In this document: in pieces, positions 1 through 10,670 of the stretch
Numbering within the stretch: position 1 is the stretch's first letter
How the letters are laid out: every line of letters begins with the position of its first letter
Source: Temnopleurus reevesii
Taxonomy: Eukaryota > Echinodermata > Echinoidea > Temnopleuroida > Temnopleuridae
Assembly (NCBI GenBank): GCA_036244855.1
Contig: BQKZ01001286.1
Coordinates: 50,834 to 114,833 of the forward strand
DNA length: 64,000 bases
Direction of reading: 5' to 3'
Made by a program: the position numbers and the translations under genes
Notes under the pieces: generated by a model
Told to the model about the DNA's origin: nothing
The model's database searches: none
Seen by the model: the letters and a program-made list of their open reading frames with translations, nothing else

Positions 1-58
1 CCCCCCCCCCCCCCCAATCATGCCACCTAACGTGGTTCTATCTTCGAAAGGGTGTAAG

Positions 59-580
59 ACCCCGTTCAAAGTTAACCTAGTTTTTAAAGTATCTTCCAAT
101 AAACTAGTTTCGAAAGTCGGTTCAGAAAGCCTGTTGTGTAACCGTTTAGATTACAGACCCGCGAACTCTATTTCAAGTCCTCATGAAGTCTTTTTCACGC
201 AAAGCGGCTCTGTTGTCATGACAATGGTCAAAGAGCTGGGTTCAAATATTTTGAACCCCGATCTTTCCGCATGTACAAATTATTGATATGTACATTTCTT
301 CGTTCCCTTATTGTCTCTGCATACAGCGGGCACAGCACAGCGGAAGCATCCAGGTGCTTGACATATTCAGGGTGAAATTTACAAATTTACGAGTCTCGAG
401 CGTTCAAACTACTGACTGAACTGGCTCCTTATAACGTAAATCTACCTTGCGAAGTGGATTTCCAAACCAATGTTAAAGTCCAGTTTCGTAACGCTCGTCC
501 CTTTCAAACCTGACTTTAATCTAGTTTCTGTTAAACTGGTTTCCGTTGAAGTGGTTTAGCGCCGTACATCTAGACGGGGA
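59..580. mobile_element. Non-autonomous DNA element, family A, copy 1
   Basis: This ~520-bp block reappears, diverged, in the same orientation at 62373-63022. Shared landmarks in order are 'accccgttcaaa', 'acaaacccgcgaact'-like, 'tattgtctctgca', 'cacatattcag', 'gagcgttcaaact', 'aaatctacc..gcga' and 'ctgaacggg'-like at the end. The two ends are imperfect inverted repeats (CCCCGTTCA-like at the left, its complement at the right), and the interior is rich in 'aactggtttcgaaag'-type subterminal words. No transposase frame is present, so a non-autonomous DNA transposon is inferred. A second 'ctaag.tggttctatctt..gggtgtaaga' block at 580-612 matches 25-57, hinting at a broken neighbouring copy. Confidence 0.6.
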
Positions 581-660
581 TCTAAGCTGGTTCTATCTTT
601 GGACGGGTGTAAGAGGAGTGGCCGAGCCAGCCTCCTGGCGGTGAAGCCAGTTCAACACCG

Positions 661-1685
661 TATGAATTAACCCTGGAAGGACGTGCATTACTCTGTCTTA
701 TCGTGTCTATTCTTGTACCCCTATTCTGTCAACGTTCAGTCACACATGTGTCCATCATCGCATACGAAAATGCGATCCCGGTACAGAGGATTACACAGGG
801 AAGACGCTAGACTGACGTTGAATTAGTTTGGCATAATCAACAGTCGGACGAGGTGCATTACTCTCTTTATCATGTCTCTTCTTGTACCCCTTTTCTTTCA
901 ACGCTCAGTCATGTTCACACATATTCGCATCGCATAAGAAAGGCGGGCCATGCACACAGACACACACACAGAAGACACTTGACTAACGTTGAATTTGTTT
1001 AACTTGAATTAACCCTGGAAGGACGTGCATATCACTCTGTCTTCTCGTGTCTCTTCTTGTACACCTATTCTGTTAACGTTCAGTCACAAATTTGCCCATA
1101 GCATGCGAAAAGATGTTCCCATACACAGAAATACACAGGGAAACGCTAGACTGACGTTGAATTAGTTTGGCTTAAATTAGGGACCTTTAGCATAGAAGAC
1201 GGGAGAGCCGATCACAACGTAAGCTCTAGGGTCCGTTCCAGAAGGGTGCACCAACACAACGCTACTTCTTGAAGGACCTTAGAGCTAACGTTGTGATCGG
1301 CACTCCCGTCTTGTTTACTAAAAGTCCCTATTAACAGTGGACGGAGGTCCATTACTCTCTTTCTGTCTCTTCGTGTACCCCTTTTCTGTCAACGTTCAGT
1401 CACATACATGCACAACGCATACAAAAAGGCGCTCCGTATATCCACAGAAATACAAAGTGAAGATGCTAGGCCGACGTTGAATTTGTTTGGCATGAATTAA
1501 CCCTGAGCAGCCGAAAGGACTTGCATTCCCCCTTTTTCGTTCGTGTCTCTTGTTGTACCTATTTCGTTTAAATGTTGAGTTGCACATTTACGTTTACAGC
1601 CATCATATGCCCATAATGATAGGCACAATTTTAAAATAGTTCCCTTTAGATACACAGGGAAGGTGCTAGACTGACGTTGGGTTGC
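661..1685. repeat. Five-copy tandem repeat, period about 170 bp
   Basis: Five imperfect units start near 661, 837, 1004, 1331 and 1493. Each carries the same order of landmarks: 'gaattaaccctggaagga', 'tgcattactct', 'gtctcttcttgtaccc', 'tctgtcaacgttcagtca', a short CA-rich stretch, 'acacagggaaga' and 'ctagactgacgttgaatt'. Spacing is 160-190 bp. The third and fourth units are separated by a palindromic insertion (1178-1330). The array encodes nothing; short open frames in it are incidental. It looks like a small satellite-type array or the internal repeat of a larger element. Confidence 0.75.
1178..1330. mobile_element. Palindromic MITE, family B, copy 1 (nested in tandem array)
   Basis: The left arm begins 'tagggacctttagcata' and contains 'gacgggagagccgatcac'. 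The right arm, read in reverse complement, begins 'tagggacttttagtaaa' and contains 'gacgggagtgccgatcac'. Arms of about 60 bp flank a short spacer. The element interrupts the 170-bp tandem repeat, and the flanks read 'aaaTTA' and 'TTAaca', suggesting a TTA or TA target duplication. The terminal words are related to the element at 59381-59541. Confidence 0.75.
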
Positions 1686-2101
1686 ATCAGGATTTTTCTT
1701 TCGACGTTACTATTAGCATCAGCCAAGCGTTTTATCTGTGCATTCCTGCATGCAAACGTCTTTTTGAAATTCCATTTACAATGGGGATAAGTTGGTTATA
1801 AGCACAAATGTGTGACTGGTTCTTAACCCACATTGCGTGCACCTTTTCCATATTCTACTCTTTTTTTTTTGTTTCTTGTGGAGGGATAAAATAAAATGCC
1901 AAATATAACCTGTAGCAAAAACATTTGAGAGGGTGTTTGGTCTTTGAACAAGAACCAGAGTTAGATTATGCTGTTTACGATCTACCGTAGATTTCCGTAT
2001 GTTACAAATTTGTTTATATATCTGTAGAAAACGCTTTCTATTTATGTTGCTCAAAATTCTAAAAAGGGCTTTAGACTAATTTTGTCAGATATCGCAAGAA
2101 C
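1686..2101. other. Non-coding spacer
   Basis: AT-rich single-copy-looking sequence between the tandem array and a palindromic element. It has a T-run near 1861. I see no exon, RNA gene or repeat. Confidence 0.5.
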
Positions 2102-2223
2102 AGGTACGGACGACTCCCAACATAACTGGTGACCCTTTCTCTAATGCTGATGCTACCTCGGCGGCATAGGGGGTATTGAGTGCAAGAATGGGTCACCAGT
2201 TGTGTGTAGAGTCGTGGGTACTT
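2102..2223. mobile_element. Palindromic MITE, family C, copy 1
   Basis: The left arm 'gacgactcccaacataact' followed by 'ggtgaccctttct' is mirrored by the right arm, whose reverse complement reads 'cacgactctacacacaact' then 'ggtgacccattct'. Arms are about 36 bp around a ~55-bp centre. The inner motif 'ctggtga.cctttct' is shared with 54892-55070. No coding capacity. Confidence 0.65.
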
Positions 2224-2675
2224 CTAAGAGCAGCTTATCGAACCCATACAACCCAGAGGGCTGATATGAATTCCATACCGTTTGAATCGAAAACAATATA
2301 TAAAATGGCTACATCAATCGTAGCAACTGTTTTGAGCAAATGTTCATCATAACTTCTGAAAGTTAGAAGAAAATCTATTACAATATTTTTTGAAGATTCA
2401 CCCGAAAGGTAACTGAAAGAAAGACTATTCTTTTGGCGTGAAGATGTTCGCTATCACTCGACTTCTAAAATATGGAACACATGTGAGGGCGGATCTCACG
2501 TTTCTGTGGGAGTGACAGTGCGTTGTCCTCAGGAAAGAAACGTATCTAATTTTGATTTCTTCAAACTATCACAAAAAGAAATCTTCTTCAAGCAAAATAA
2601 CATTTCATGTGGCATCACGTGGTCGGTCTAAATATAAATGTATTCGGGCTAGTGATACCTGGTTATATCCTGCGT

Positions 2676-2930
2676 TAATGCCGACTCATACCTTTGCGTT
2701 TTCAGCCTGCGTCGGTCCAGCGTTTTTGAAAATTAAAGACGCTACTTTGACGAACAAGTACGCAGCGCATACGGTGGACTAACGTTCGGTGTACGCTCCC
2801 TGAGCGCAAGCTGAACATCAGTTCATCGTCGATCTGACCAACGTATACTGTGCGTCCAGCATGCGATTTTGATTTTCAGAAACGCTAGGACGACGCAGGC
2901 TGAAAACGCATAGGTGTGATTCGGCCTTTA
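2676..2930. mobile_element. Palindromic MITE, family D, copy 1
   Basis: The left arm holds 'cctttgcgttttcagcctg' and 'cagcgtttttgaaaatt'; the right arm is the inverted form, with 'gattttcagaaacgct' and 'aggctgaaaacgcat'. TA dinucleotides sit at both edges (2676 and 2929), consistent with a TA target site. Two more copies lie at 26583-26842 and 46795-47061. Short open frames across it share a 'PAFLKIKDA'-type peptide only because the repeat is shared. Confidence 0.75.
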
Positions 2931-2939
2931 CCTGTATTG

Positions 2940-3145
2940 CGAAAAGTCAGCCTTTTATTTTGCTGCTTGCCATGTTTATTTTGCTGCTTGCCATGTTTTT
3001 TTAATCGAGTAATTCTTGTAAGTTATCATCTTATTATGTATATATAATCTTTCTTTTGTATGTTGTGTATATTTTCCTTTTTTTATTTGCATTTGTTGTG
3101 TTATCTTTTATGACGGAAATAAAACAAACAAACAAACAAACAAGA
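2940..3145 (+). repeat. Probable retrotransposon 3' tail
   Basis: T-rich sequence containing a doubled word (two copies of 'ttattttgctgcttgccat', about 2957-2998) and ending in 'tatgacggaaataaaaca' followed by an (AAAC)n run. A polyadenylation-like AATAAA next to a short tandem A-rich tail is typical of truncated non-LTR elements. No reverse transcriptase remains here. Confidence 0.4.
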
Positions 3146-3684
3146 AACAATGCTTCAAGTGTTAATGCTGTTATCACAGTAAAGTGTTTTAGATGTTGAG
3201 AATGAATAGGTGAAATTTTACACCTTGCAGGACTGCAAAGAAATTTTCATCATTTTCATTTTTCCCTCTTCGCAAGATGTGTATTGTTTTTCAGATATTC
3301 ACAACCTTGACTTGGGTGGTTGTGCACGTGTATGTATGTGTGTTTGCCGGTAGGTATGTGTCTGTGTTTATTTTTATATTAAAAAATGGGACTTTAAGGA
3401 CCGTATATTTACAGTCTCAGAACAACTGATATTATCGATCGTAATCGAAAGTGAATACTCTAACAGATCCTAAGCTAGATGCATTTTTTTTTCTTTTAGA
3501 AAGGAACGTATTGAAGCAAGTTTCAAAACACATGTGCATGTATATACATAATGACTGGATTGATATGTATACACATTTGCAATAAATCATATTTGATTTA
3601 CTTTTGTGATTCTGATACAATTTCTAATGTTGACGATGATCAGAATAATTGAAATAACTTTTTAGTAAATAGTCCTTACATTAA
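3146..3684. other. Non-coding AT-rich spacer
   Basis: A short TG-rich stretch near 3325-3370 is the only structure I see. Confidence 0.5.
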
Positions 3685-3985
3685 GTTTCAGCTTTTAACT
3701 TTTAGATGTCTACGTTAAACGTTTGACTTTTATGTTTTATTTATGTTTTAACCTTTAACCCTTTTGCAACTTTTCGACTTCTTAACTTTTAAAATTCCAA
3801 GGTTTTAGATTCAACAGTTTTATTTATTTTCTTTTTACTGTTGACTTTAAACAGCTATCTTTAACATTTGACTTGTAATTCGTAACTTTTCATTTTTACC
3901 TACTGATTTGTAACTCCTAACTTTAATTTTTTTAATTTTAAATTTGTATCTTTCAACTGTTTTCATTAAATACCATTTTAAATTT
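3685..3985. repeat. Cryptic repeat of AACTTTT/GACTTTT words
   Basis: About 300 bp built from irregularly spaced variants of 'ttaacttttaa', 'ttgacttt' and 'taactttaa'. More than fifteen occurrences lie on the + strand with no fixed period. This looks like slippage-driven low complexity, not a gene. Confidence 0.5.
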
Positions 3986-4551
3986 TAAAATGCTAGCCGA
4001 CTACAAAATGGAAAGCGCAGCTAAACATTCCTGCATATTATACATTCAACAAAAAACAATCATGAAAAAGGGTGCCGTTTGATTATATATGATATTTATT
4101 ATTTGATCATGCAAACTCACCTATATCCGTTCCATCTCCCACTTTGCCCATTTTAAAAGTGTACTTATTATTTGTTCTAATCTCTAATTATTTGTATAAA
4201 TATTTGCACCTGAGTAACATCTAAATCAATTTATTGGCGATAAAAATTACTTTACCATTTTGAATGTGGGACAAGTTCTTTTTTATACACATCATAGAGC
4301 AACAACCTCATATCTTTCAAATGATATATTCAAATATTCATGCTACATAACGACACAAAAGAAATTGGAAATGAGAAGGTGAATTGTATAACCGGAAGCA
4401 TCACAAACGTAAATTATATTTCTTAGTTGAGTAAATATACTTTGCGTGCTGAATGTGATAAGAAACAAACATTGAAATCAAAAAATTGTTTATTCAGAAC
4501 AAAGTCGAATAAGAAATAGTACCCCCACAGTCCTTTGCATTTGTAAATAAA
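3986..4551. other. Non-coding AT-rich spacer
   Basis: Very AT-rich, no exon signal. The segment near 4120-4300 may be a third, decayed relative of the duplication just downstream, but the match is too weak to assert. Confidence 0.4.
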
Positions 4552-5290
4552 CTATTATTTAGAACTGTGGTTTATTTAAGGAGTGTTCTTTTTATTTGTG
4601 GATGATTTCAATTTGTTTTTCCTCCCACTCTTTCTAAACAACCTTCCTTTATTGATTAATAGATATGTGTAAAATGTATTTGAATATATAGAATAAACAA
4701 GCACTCCTAAATTATCCTAAATGAATATTCGCAGAATGTTTCCAAATAAAAACATTCTGTTAACGGAACGTGATTCATCAAAATACACTTCTAATGTGGG
4801 GTATAATACTTTCATTTGGTTGATTTTCCATGAAAATGAGTCAAACTGAAATCCACGCATTTCATTCCGTTATATTGGGATAAATCAAATTGAGATATTT
4901 ACTTTAATGTATCAAATAAAACTACGAGGACTATAAATATTTTATTAATCAAATTTGAGGCTGAAAAGAAATGCACTCGACACTCCCTTTGCTATCATTA
5001 AATACAAGCAGATTATTGAGATGATTCAAATGTACAAAACATTTATATTTTGTTTATTCAAGGAATGTTCATTTCCCTTTAAAACAATTCAATTTGTTTT
5101 ACTCCCACTCGGTCCTTAAAAATCTCCTTTTGATGATAAGCTTACATGTGTAGGGTTGATAAAAGCAAACAAACGCTCCCTGATTATTTCAAAAATATTT
5201 TATATTTCTGTCAATATACTATCTTGAAAGTTGTTTCCGGTAAAATCCCGTTTAAACGGGGTGTGATCGATTTACTTCCACGACGATTTA
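4552..5290. repeat. Diverged direct duplication, offset about 480 bp
   Basis: Segment 4560-4800 aligns with 5040-5280. Both run 'tttatt.aagga.tgttc', then 'aatttgttt' plus 'ctcccactc', a 'cctt..ttgat' block, 'gataaa/aataaacaa' plus 'gc.ctcc', 'gttttccgg/ccaaataaaa' and 'g..gtgat.gat'. Divergence is considerable, so the duplication is old. No coding frame. Confidence 0.5.
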
Positions 5291-6504
5291 ATCAAAAGTT
5301 ACAAAAATGAATTGTTGTAAATATAAAGTTTACCTAGTATGATCCCGGAAAGGCCATGGTCTTGGTTGTAAATGTAAACTGGTACTTGATTCTAAGAGAT
5401 TCTAATGAATTGAAATTAAACGAGCTGATGTATTCACGAATTGCTTTACATACATTAGAATATATAAAATGTGTACGAAATTGAGAGAAGATTTTCGCAC
5501 GCATTCTAATTCCAAACGGTTGTTATTTTATCACTTATCTGGTGTAGACATATAGATTCCAGCTGATGCTAAACTTAACACGAGCGTTTTTGCAGTGCAG
5601 ATGAAAGGCTAAAATATTCTGTAGTTATCTATAATACTTTTTTTTTAAATTAATAACGTTTTTATAACGCGAGACAGAAAATGTCAATCAATTGATTTAG
5701 TTTATAAAAAGTTTTCTCGTTGTGTCATTCAGTAATCATAGCATATTTGAAATAAATCATTTAGTCATAATGATATCACGAATACTGTCAAAACATTTCC
5801 TATTTCTAAAATTATTCTAGATATGTGGTCAAGAACAGAGTAAGTTTCAGGTTATGAAACTTTCCATACTTTTTCTGAGAAAAACCTCCAAATGTTGTTT
5901 ATTTCAATGTCCGTTACCAAGGAAAAGACGGATTTTTAGTATTGTGGTGTTGCAAACAAAATATTAATCATATATTTATGTCGAAATATAGTACAGCGAC
6001 ATGTAATTTATCACGAAGCCATTCTTAGAGAAATATAATACTACAAAAAGTTTTAACCTAAATTGAAAGTAGTATAACTTTTTAACTGGGGAGTTTTGAG
6101 GTAACAAACTTTGCAGGCAATATTTATCAACTACCTGGCTAGCGTGTGAGGAAAAATTAGCATGATCCAAATGGTTATGCATGAATGAACACACATAAGA
6201 AAAAACGTCACTTTTCATAAGTCACAAGGGTATTTGTGTGTGCGGCATGTACCACGGATTACGTAAGTAAATGTTATGACATACAATCAAGTGAAAATTT
6301 TGCTTTGATGCCAATATTTGGAATTCTATTGACGTAATAATGACAGTTTTAGCGCATGAATGGACATACTTTAAAAAGCTGGATTTTCATTTAAATATTG
6401 GGATTTTTTTCGTCAGAAATATCATATTTTATATCTTACCGTAGTATATTGGGCATGAAATATTCGGACTAAAGAACATTTGTCTTAATGACCTTTTTGA
6501 TAAT
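5291..6504. other. Non-coding AT-rich region
   Basis: No convincing exon, RNA gene or repeat. The open frame on the - strand near 5976-6218 has no recognisable protein features. Confidence 0.5.
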
Positions 6505-6600
6505 TATAAACATTCAGTTCAGTTTAGTTCAGTTAATTTTCATTTCCAATCGAATAATATATTATAGAAATCATATACAAAATTCAAGTTAAATCATGAT
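6505..6600 (-). repeat. Possible retrotransposon tail, reverse orientation
   Basis: The words 'cattcagttcagtttagtt' and 'cagttaattttcatttcc' resemble, in reverse complement, the short-motif tails ('aactgaactgaa') at ends of truncated non-LTR elements in marine invertebrate genomes. The assignment rests on this motif only. Confidence 0.3.
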
Positions 6601-7225
6601 ACATGAATTAATTTGTACAATACAAGGACTTTATGGGGTACTTTATAAATAATGAAAGCATTGGATAAATCATTTGATTAGTTCTGACAAAAAAACAACG
6701 TTGTGACTGGAAACATAGGGGTCTATACGAAAAAGCTGAGCTTGCAGAGAATATACCCTTCGAGAAATGGAAAAAATTAATAAATGCGTATTCATACATA
6801 GGGTTATATATATAAGATTAATATATAAATATATGTATAAATACATACGCATATTTATGCACGCATATAACCTAACGAATATTCACGACAAAAATTCCAA
6901 GCTACAGTTGAACGGGAATTGAAAAGAATCTGGTCCGACGTTGCCGAATGTATCAATGAAAGAGATGTGAGAACGAGTCAGAGAGAAAGTTTGGGGAATA
7001 AGTATTTTATTAATATGAAGCATATGTATCGAAGGTGAGGGTGAAGGCTATACAAGACCCCCAGGTTGCACTTGTTGGTAGACTGGTCTGAGATACCAGC
7101 AATATTCCACCCCTTGTGTACCCCCTTTCTATTCCTAAACTTACCTCCAACGAACGAATGTGCCATGCTGAATTATATATGCTCTGGTTGCACTCGTATA
7201 AGTAAAGTGCCATAGGCTTATCTGG
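6601..7225. other. Non-coding spacer
   Basis: An (AT)-rich 'atatataa' stretch lies near 6808-6850. Otherwise nothing recognised. Confidence 0.5.
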
Positions 7226-7228
7226 TAA

Positions 7229-7263
<35 letters not shown>

Positions 7264-7333
7264 AATAAAGATACTAATAATGGTAATAATAATAATGATA
7301 CAAAATAGTAATGATAATGATAATGATAATGAC

Positions 7334-7398
<65 letters not shown>

Positions 7399-7424
7399 TG
7401 TTAATAATAATGATAATAATAGTA
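7226..7424. repeat. AAT/ATGATA microsatellite
   Basis: About 200 bp of (AAT)n with interspersed 'gataatgat' units; the purest stretch is 7334-7396. Translations through it (poly-Asn, poly-Ile) are artefacts. Confidence 0.9.
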
Positions 7425-8208
7425 CCTTCTCTTAAATGCGCTTTTAATCTCATAAAAAGTCGGTTTAATGCATATTATTTCTACTTGTTGGAATGTCCAT
7501 GGAAACTCATTGGACATCTTTGACAATTTGGGAGACAGGAAAATAACTCATATAAATCATTATTACAACAAGCCCTTTTCTGAAATACCAGGGATATTAC
7601 AGAAGTTTGATGTAATATGAATATTTATTAAGAGTTTTGCAAACATTGCATCATATTTGATACGCCAGCAGTAGGCTTTATTCACAGGATAAAATGTGAC
7701 CCTATTATTTTGCCTTAGCACCATTTTTTTTTCATCGTGCTGTATTGATGAAACAGGATGGCAATGCAACCAAACAATCCAATCCAATCTTTCCAGTTAA
7801 TTCATCTTTTATAGAGACCATTGGAAATCAATAGTTGGGTGCGCGGGGCTTAACGCGGACCCTAATAGGGGTAATGCGGTGTGACAGCGGGAGGGGTAAG
7901 GGGTGGCGAGGGGGTGACGAGAGGGGTGCAAGGAGGGGCGGGGTCTAGATGCTATGTAGCTCTGCGGTAGGGTTTTATGCAAAGAACATGTTGTGGCTTA
8001 CGAGAAGGTATGTTTGAAAATAAGCCATGTATGTTTAGGAGTGTTAATAAAATTCCGTCTCGTCCCGTCCCGTGCGCTGCGACAGATGATAAAAGGAGCC
8101 GGCTGCCTCGCGAATAATGCCGCAAATTCATCCCAGAAATATGGTCTTTATTGGGCCTGCGACGAGGGTTCACAAAAGGGAAATAAATGCAGCATGGATT
8201 ACGGATTC
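7425..8208. other. Spacer passing into a CpG-rich upstream region
   Basis: The first 400 bases are AT-rich and featureless. From about 7840 the composition changes sharply: G-rich 'gggaggggtaaggggtggcg' at 7889-7908, a 'gaggggcggggtc' GC-box-like word near 7931, then 'cgtcccgtcccgtgcgctgcg' (8060-8080). The shift suggests the distal part of a regulatory region for the exon at 9580, but no factor site is certain. Confidence 0.4.
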
Positions 8209-8440
8209 GTATAAAAGAAAAGCCCCTTAAGCTCTTCTACCGCTGTCATTTTTTAAAAGGAGTTATGTATGACGGAACGGGCGTACGGCATTGGTTGAAT
8301 CTTTGCCGACAAGCCACGCCCCTTCACCGCTCTCGATTGGTTTGTGCGTTGTGTATGGGAACAATAGGCGAGGTGCGAGTCCGCGGTGCGGAGCAAATTG
8401 TGTCGCGGGCAGCGGCAGGAGTTTTTTTTAGTAGACAAAC
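8209..8440 (+). promoter_or_regulatory. Candidate promoter for the 9580 exon
   Basis: A TATA-like 'gtataaaag' lies at 8209-8217. Two inverted CCAAT boxes ('attgg') occur at 8290-8294 and 8336-8340, and a Sp1/KLF-type 'ccacgcccc' at 8314-8322. Local CpG content is high down to about 8415. Initiation could follow the TATA (near 8240) or be TATA-less downstream of the CCAAT/GC boxes (about 8400-8440). The arrangement is seen in sequence; promoter function is inferred. Confidence 0.4.
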
Positions 8441-9579
8441 CAGTCTCGGTTAGCTTGCCAACCACACACATCACTCTGGCGCTTTCCTCCTGTTAACAAG
8501 AGAGACTCTTTAACTTATCTATTTAAACATCATCATCGCGCTATCTCTTGGAGCTCTTACGACACGTGATATACGACTCAACATCATCAGTCATTGTACT
8601 ATCTTCAGATGCTGTCAGAGGGGAGAGATGTTTTATTGAGCCGAGGAACCAATCAGTGAAAATAATATTCATGTGCGAGGAATTCACGAATGTTGCATTT
8701 TGATCAGATCTCATTTATCGCGCTGATTATATTTCACTGTCTGGATTTGTTTCATCCCAGTGAAATACTCACCATTTATACAATCTAAGGATATACAAGA
8801 ATTACAGAAATTGATTTGGAAGCAGGCGGCGTCGACGATAACAACTTCAAAATTGAAATCCAGAGCTGGAATAAGGATTGATCAAACTTCGCCGAATTTC
8901 TACCAGTTTATGTCGGAGGATTAAGTAACATCTGGATGTAAATTCATCAACATAATCTCATCTGGATATTATAGAAATATATGCTTTAATAAATTGAAGT
9001 TACACGGATTAAGGAGTGATTTCAATCCTCTTACTCATCAATTTGGTTGAGTTTCATCTCCAGTTCCTGGTTTGGGCGTGTTGGTTTTCAGACAACGCCA
9101 CTGGTATTGTACGCCGCCGAAACCCTCCGGTTGACATGTTCTTTAGTGGAAGGTGTACATAAAACACTATGGGGCAGTCAGCCGAAGCCAGGGATAGATT
9201 ATGCCCGATGGTTTCCGCGGGGATCTGTGAACGAAACCCTCTTGGTCGTAGCAGCAGCGGCTGTGCTCGAGACTCATGCCGATGCTATGTTTACAGTGCC
9301 CACCACGTTAAGCGCGTCGTCGAGCGCGCACAGAACGCTGATGTAATATCCTCCATGTCATACCCTTGCGCGTCGCACGTGTCACACAACCAAACAGACT
9401 CGATCTCGAGACCAGACGTCAGGCATTCACGGACAGTAGCGTCATCATCATCATCCTCATCATCATCGCATACGGACTCTGTGTTTTCTACGAAGTCGGC
9501 AACGACGACGGCGACGGCGCGGGAACTGCGGCGGAATTCACACGCGTCGTCGTTGCCGTTTTGTTGGCTCTCTCGAAGG
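8441..9579 (+). other. Probable long 5' leader with upstream ORFs
   Basis: Between the promoter-like block and the signal-peptide ATG, the final ~530 bases (9047-9579) are open in all three + frames and unusually CpG-rich, with a (TCA)n stretch at 9443-9470. Upstream ATGs open overlapping frames at 9047 and 9366. A third ATG at 9169 is in frame with the exon at 9580, has a strong context (A at -3, G at +4), and would add 137 residues including a poly-Ser run. Because the signal peptide would then be internal, I favour leader sequence over coding, but the long form cannot be excluded. Confidence 0.4.
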
Positions 9580-9681
9580 ATGTATATGGGAAATATTAAG
9601 CCGTGGACTCTCAGTTTTATCTGCTACCTCTTTATCATTATATTGTCACATCAAGTGGAGTCTACACACAGTGTTCCAATG
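9580..9681 (+). CDS. First coding exon of a secreted protein (signal peptide)
   Basis: Thirty-four codons beginning MYMGNIKPW, followed by a hydrophobic core (residues 10-23, LSFICYLFIIILS) and a polar stretch HQVES-THS. This is a textbook signal peptide with a likely cut after VES (residue 28; V at -3, S at -1). The exon stops at ATG|GTAAGT, a near-consensus donor at 9682, in phase 0; the intron reads a stop at once. The ATG at 9580 has A at -3. The product would enter the secretory pathway. The next exon may be 51905-52097, which is phase-compatible. If so, the mature N-terminus would read THSVPM-LSRRVVEQR, which resembles a PDGF-type propeptide. Coding status is well supported; the family is not. 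Confidence 0.6.
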
Positions 9682-10435
9682 GTAAGTTAACCCATTGACT
9701 ACCGAATCATATACCTTTCATATGCTATGTACAGGGACCACCTACTTCTAGGAGGTAACGGGTTAATATGATGATTATGATGATAATGGCATCTTGTATA
9801 TAGCGACAGTCTTCGCCTCAGTTGGGCGCTAGTGGCGCTCAATTACTCGAAATAATGTCTCAAAGATTTCAATGTCCTAATCGGTGCTATGGTTTATCTT
9901 TCAATCCAAGAAGTCCCAGCAACAGCCTTTCAAAACATATACTTCTGGTATTTTCGCGAACAATACATTTGCAGAAAATGCATCTCTGTCATTATTACAG
10001 GATGATTAGGGAGTCATGCTTGATTCGGCGAAAAAATCGGGAGTGCCTAATGTGATTTTGGATCGCTTCTGTCTCAAAAAAGCACCACCTTACAAAAAGG
10101 GATATAGTTGTCTCGGCTATACAATGCACATGAATGCTACACTTTTCTTGGACAATATATAACAAAGCCAATTGAAGTCTGCAGATTTGCTATGATGTCA
10201 TCGTGTGGCTGCTCTATTCTGTAATAATGTCTATACCACACATTCGAAACCTGTTCAATATTACACTCTTAAAAGATTTGGTGACATGTTGTCCATAGTA
10301 CAACTACATAGGTTAAAAAATACCAATGTTATGTTTCCCCCTCAAAGCAACAGCGGCAAATTTCATCCCTATTCTATAGAAATGTATATACATTGTATCA
10401 TGAATGTCCTATTGGAAAACTGTTTAAATACAATA
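9682..10435. other. Non-coding; fragment of a family E end
   Basis: A second 'tacactcttaaaa' word at 10262 matches the ends of the element at 10436-10670 and may mark a truncated copy. No exon recognised. Confidence 0.35.
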
Positions 10436-10670
10436 GTACACTCTTAAAATATTTGGGACATTTGCCCAGACAACAATATAATAATGTTAAGAAACACCAA
10501 CCCATGTGTATGTTTTTTTTTTGTTTTTTTTACCAATGCAACAGAGACAGAATGTCATCCAATATTAGCGAAAATTCACATCGGTTGGAGGGATTTCAAC
10601 CAACAGATGTTTAAGCAGTATGTTGTTATGTGTTGGGTAAATTTTTGCCCAGATGTTTTAAGAGTGTACA
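10436..10670. mobile_element. Palindromic MITE, family E
   Basis: The left end 'gtacactcttaaaatattt' followed by 'gggacatttgccca' is mirrored by the right end, whose reverse complement is 'tgtacactcttaaaacatc' then 'tgggcaaaaatttaccca'. Both sides continue with weaker inverted similarity, including 'caccaac' and 'ttggttg'. The interior is T-rich and non-coding. Confidence 0.55.

Noticed and set aside
661..1685. Possible CRISPR array
   Set aside because: The ~170-bp units are themselves repeated with no constant short repeat plus unique spacers, and the DNA is eukaryotic.
7250..7523. Open frames of poly-Asn and poly-Ile
   Set aside because: Translation of the AAT microsatellite; no protein features outside the repeat.
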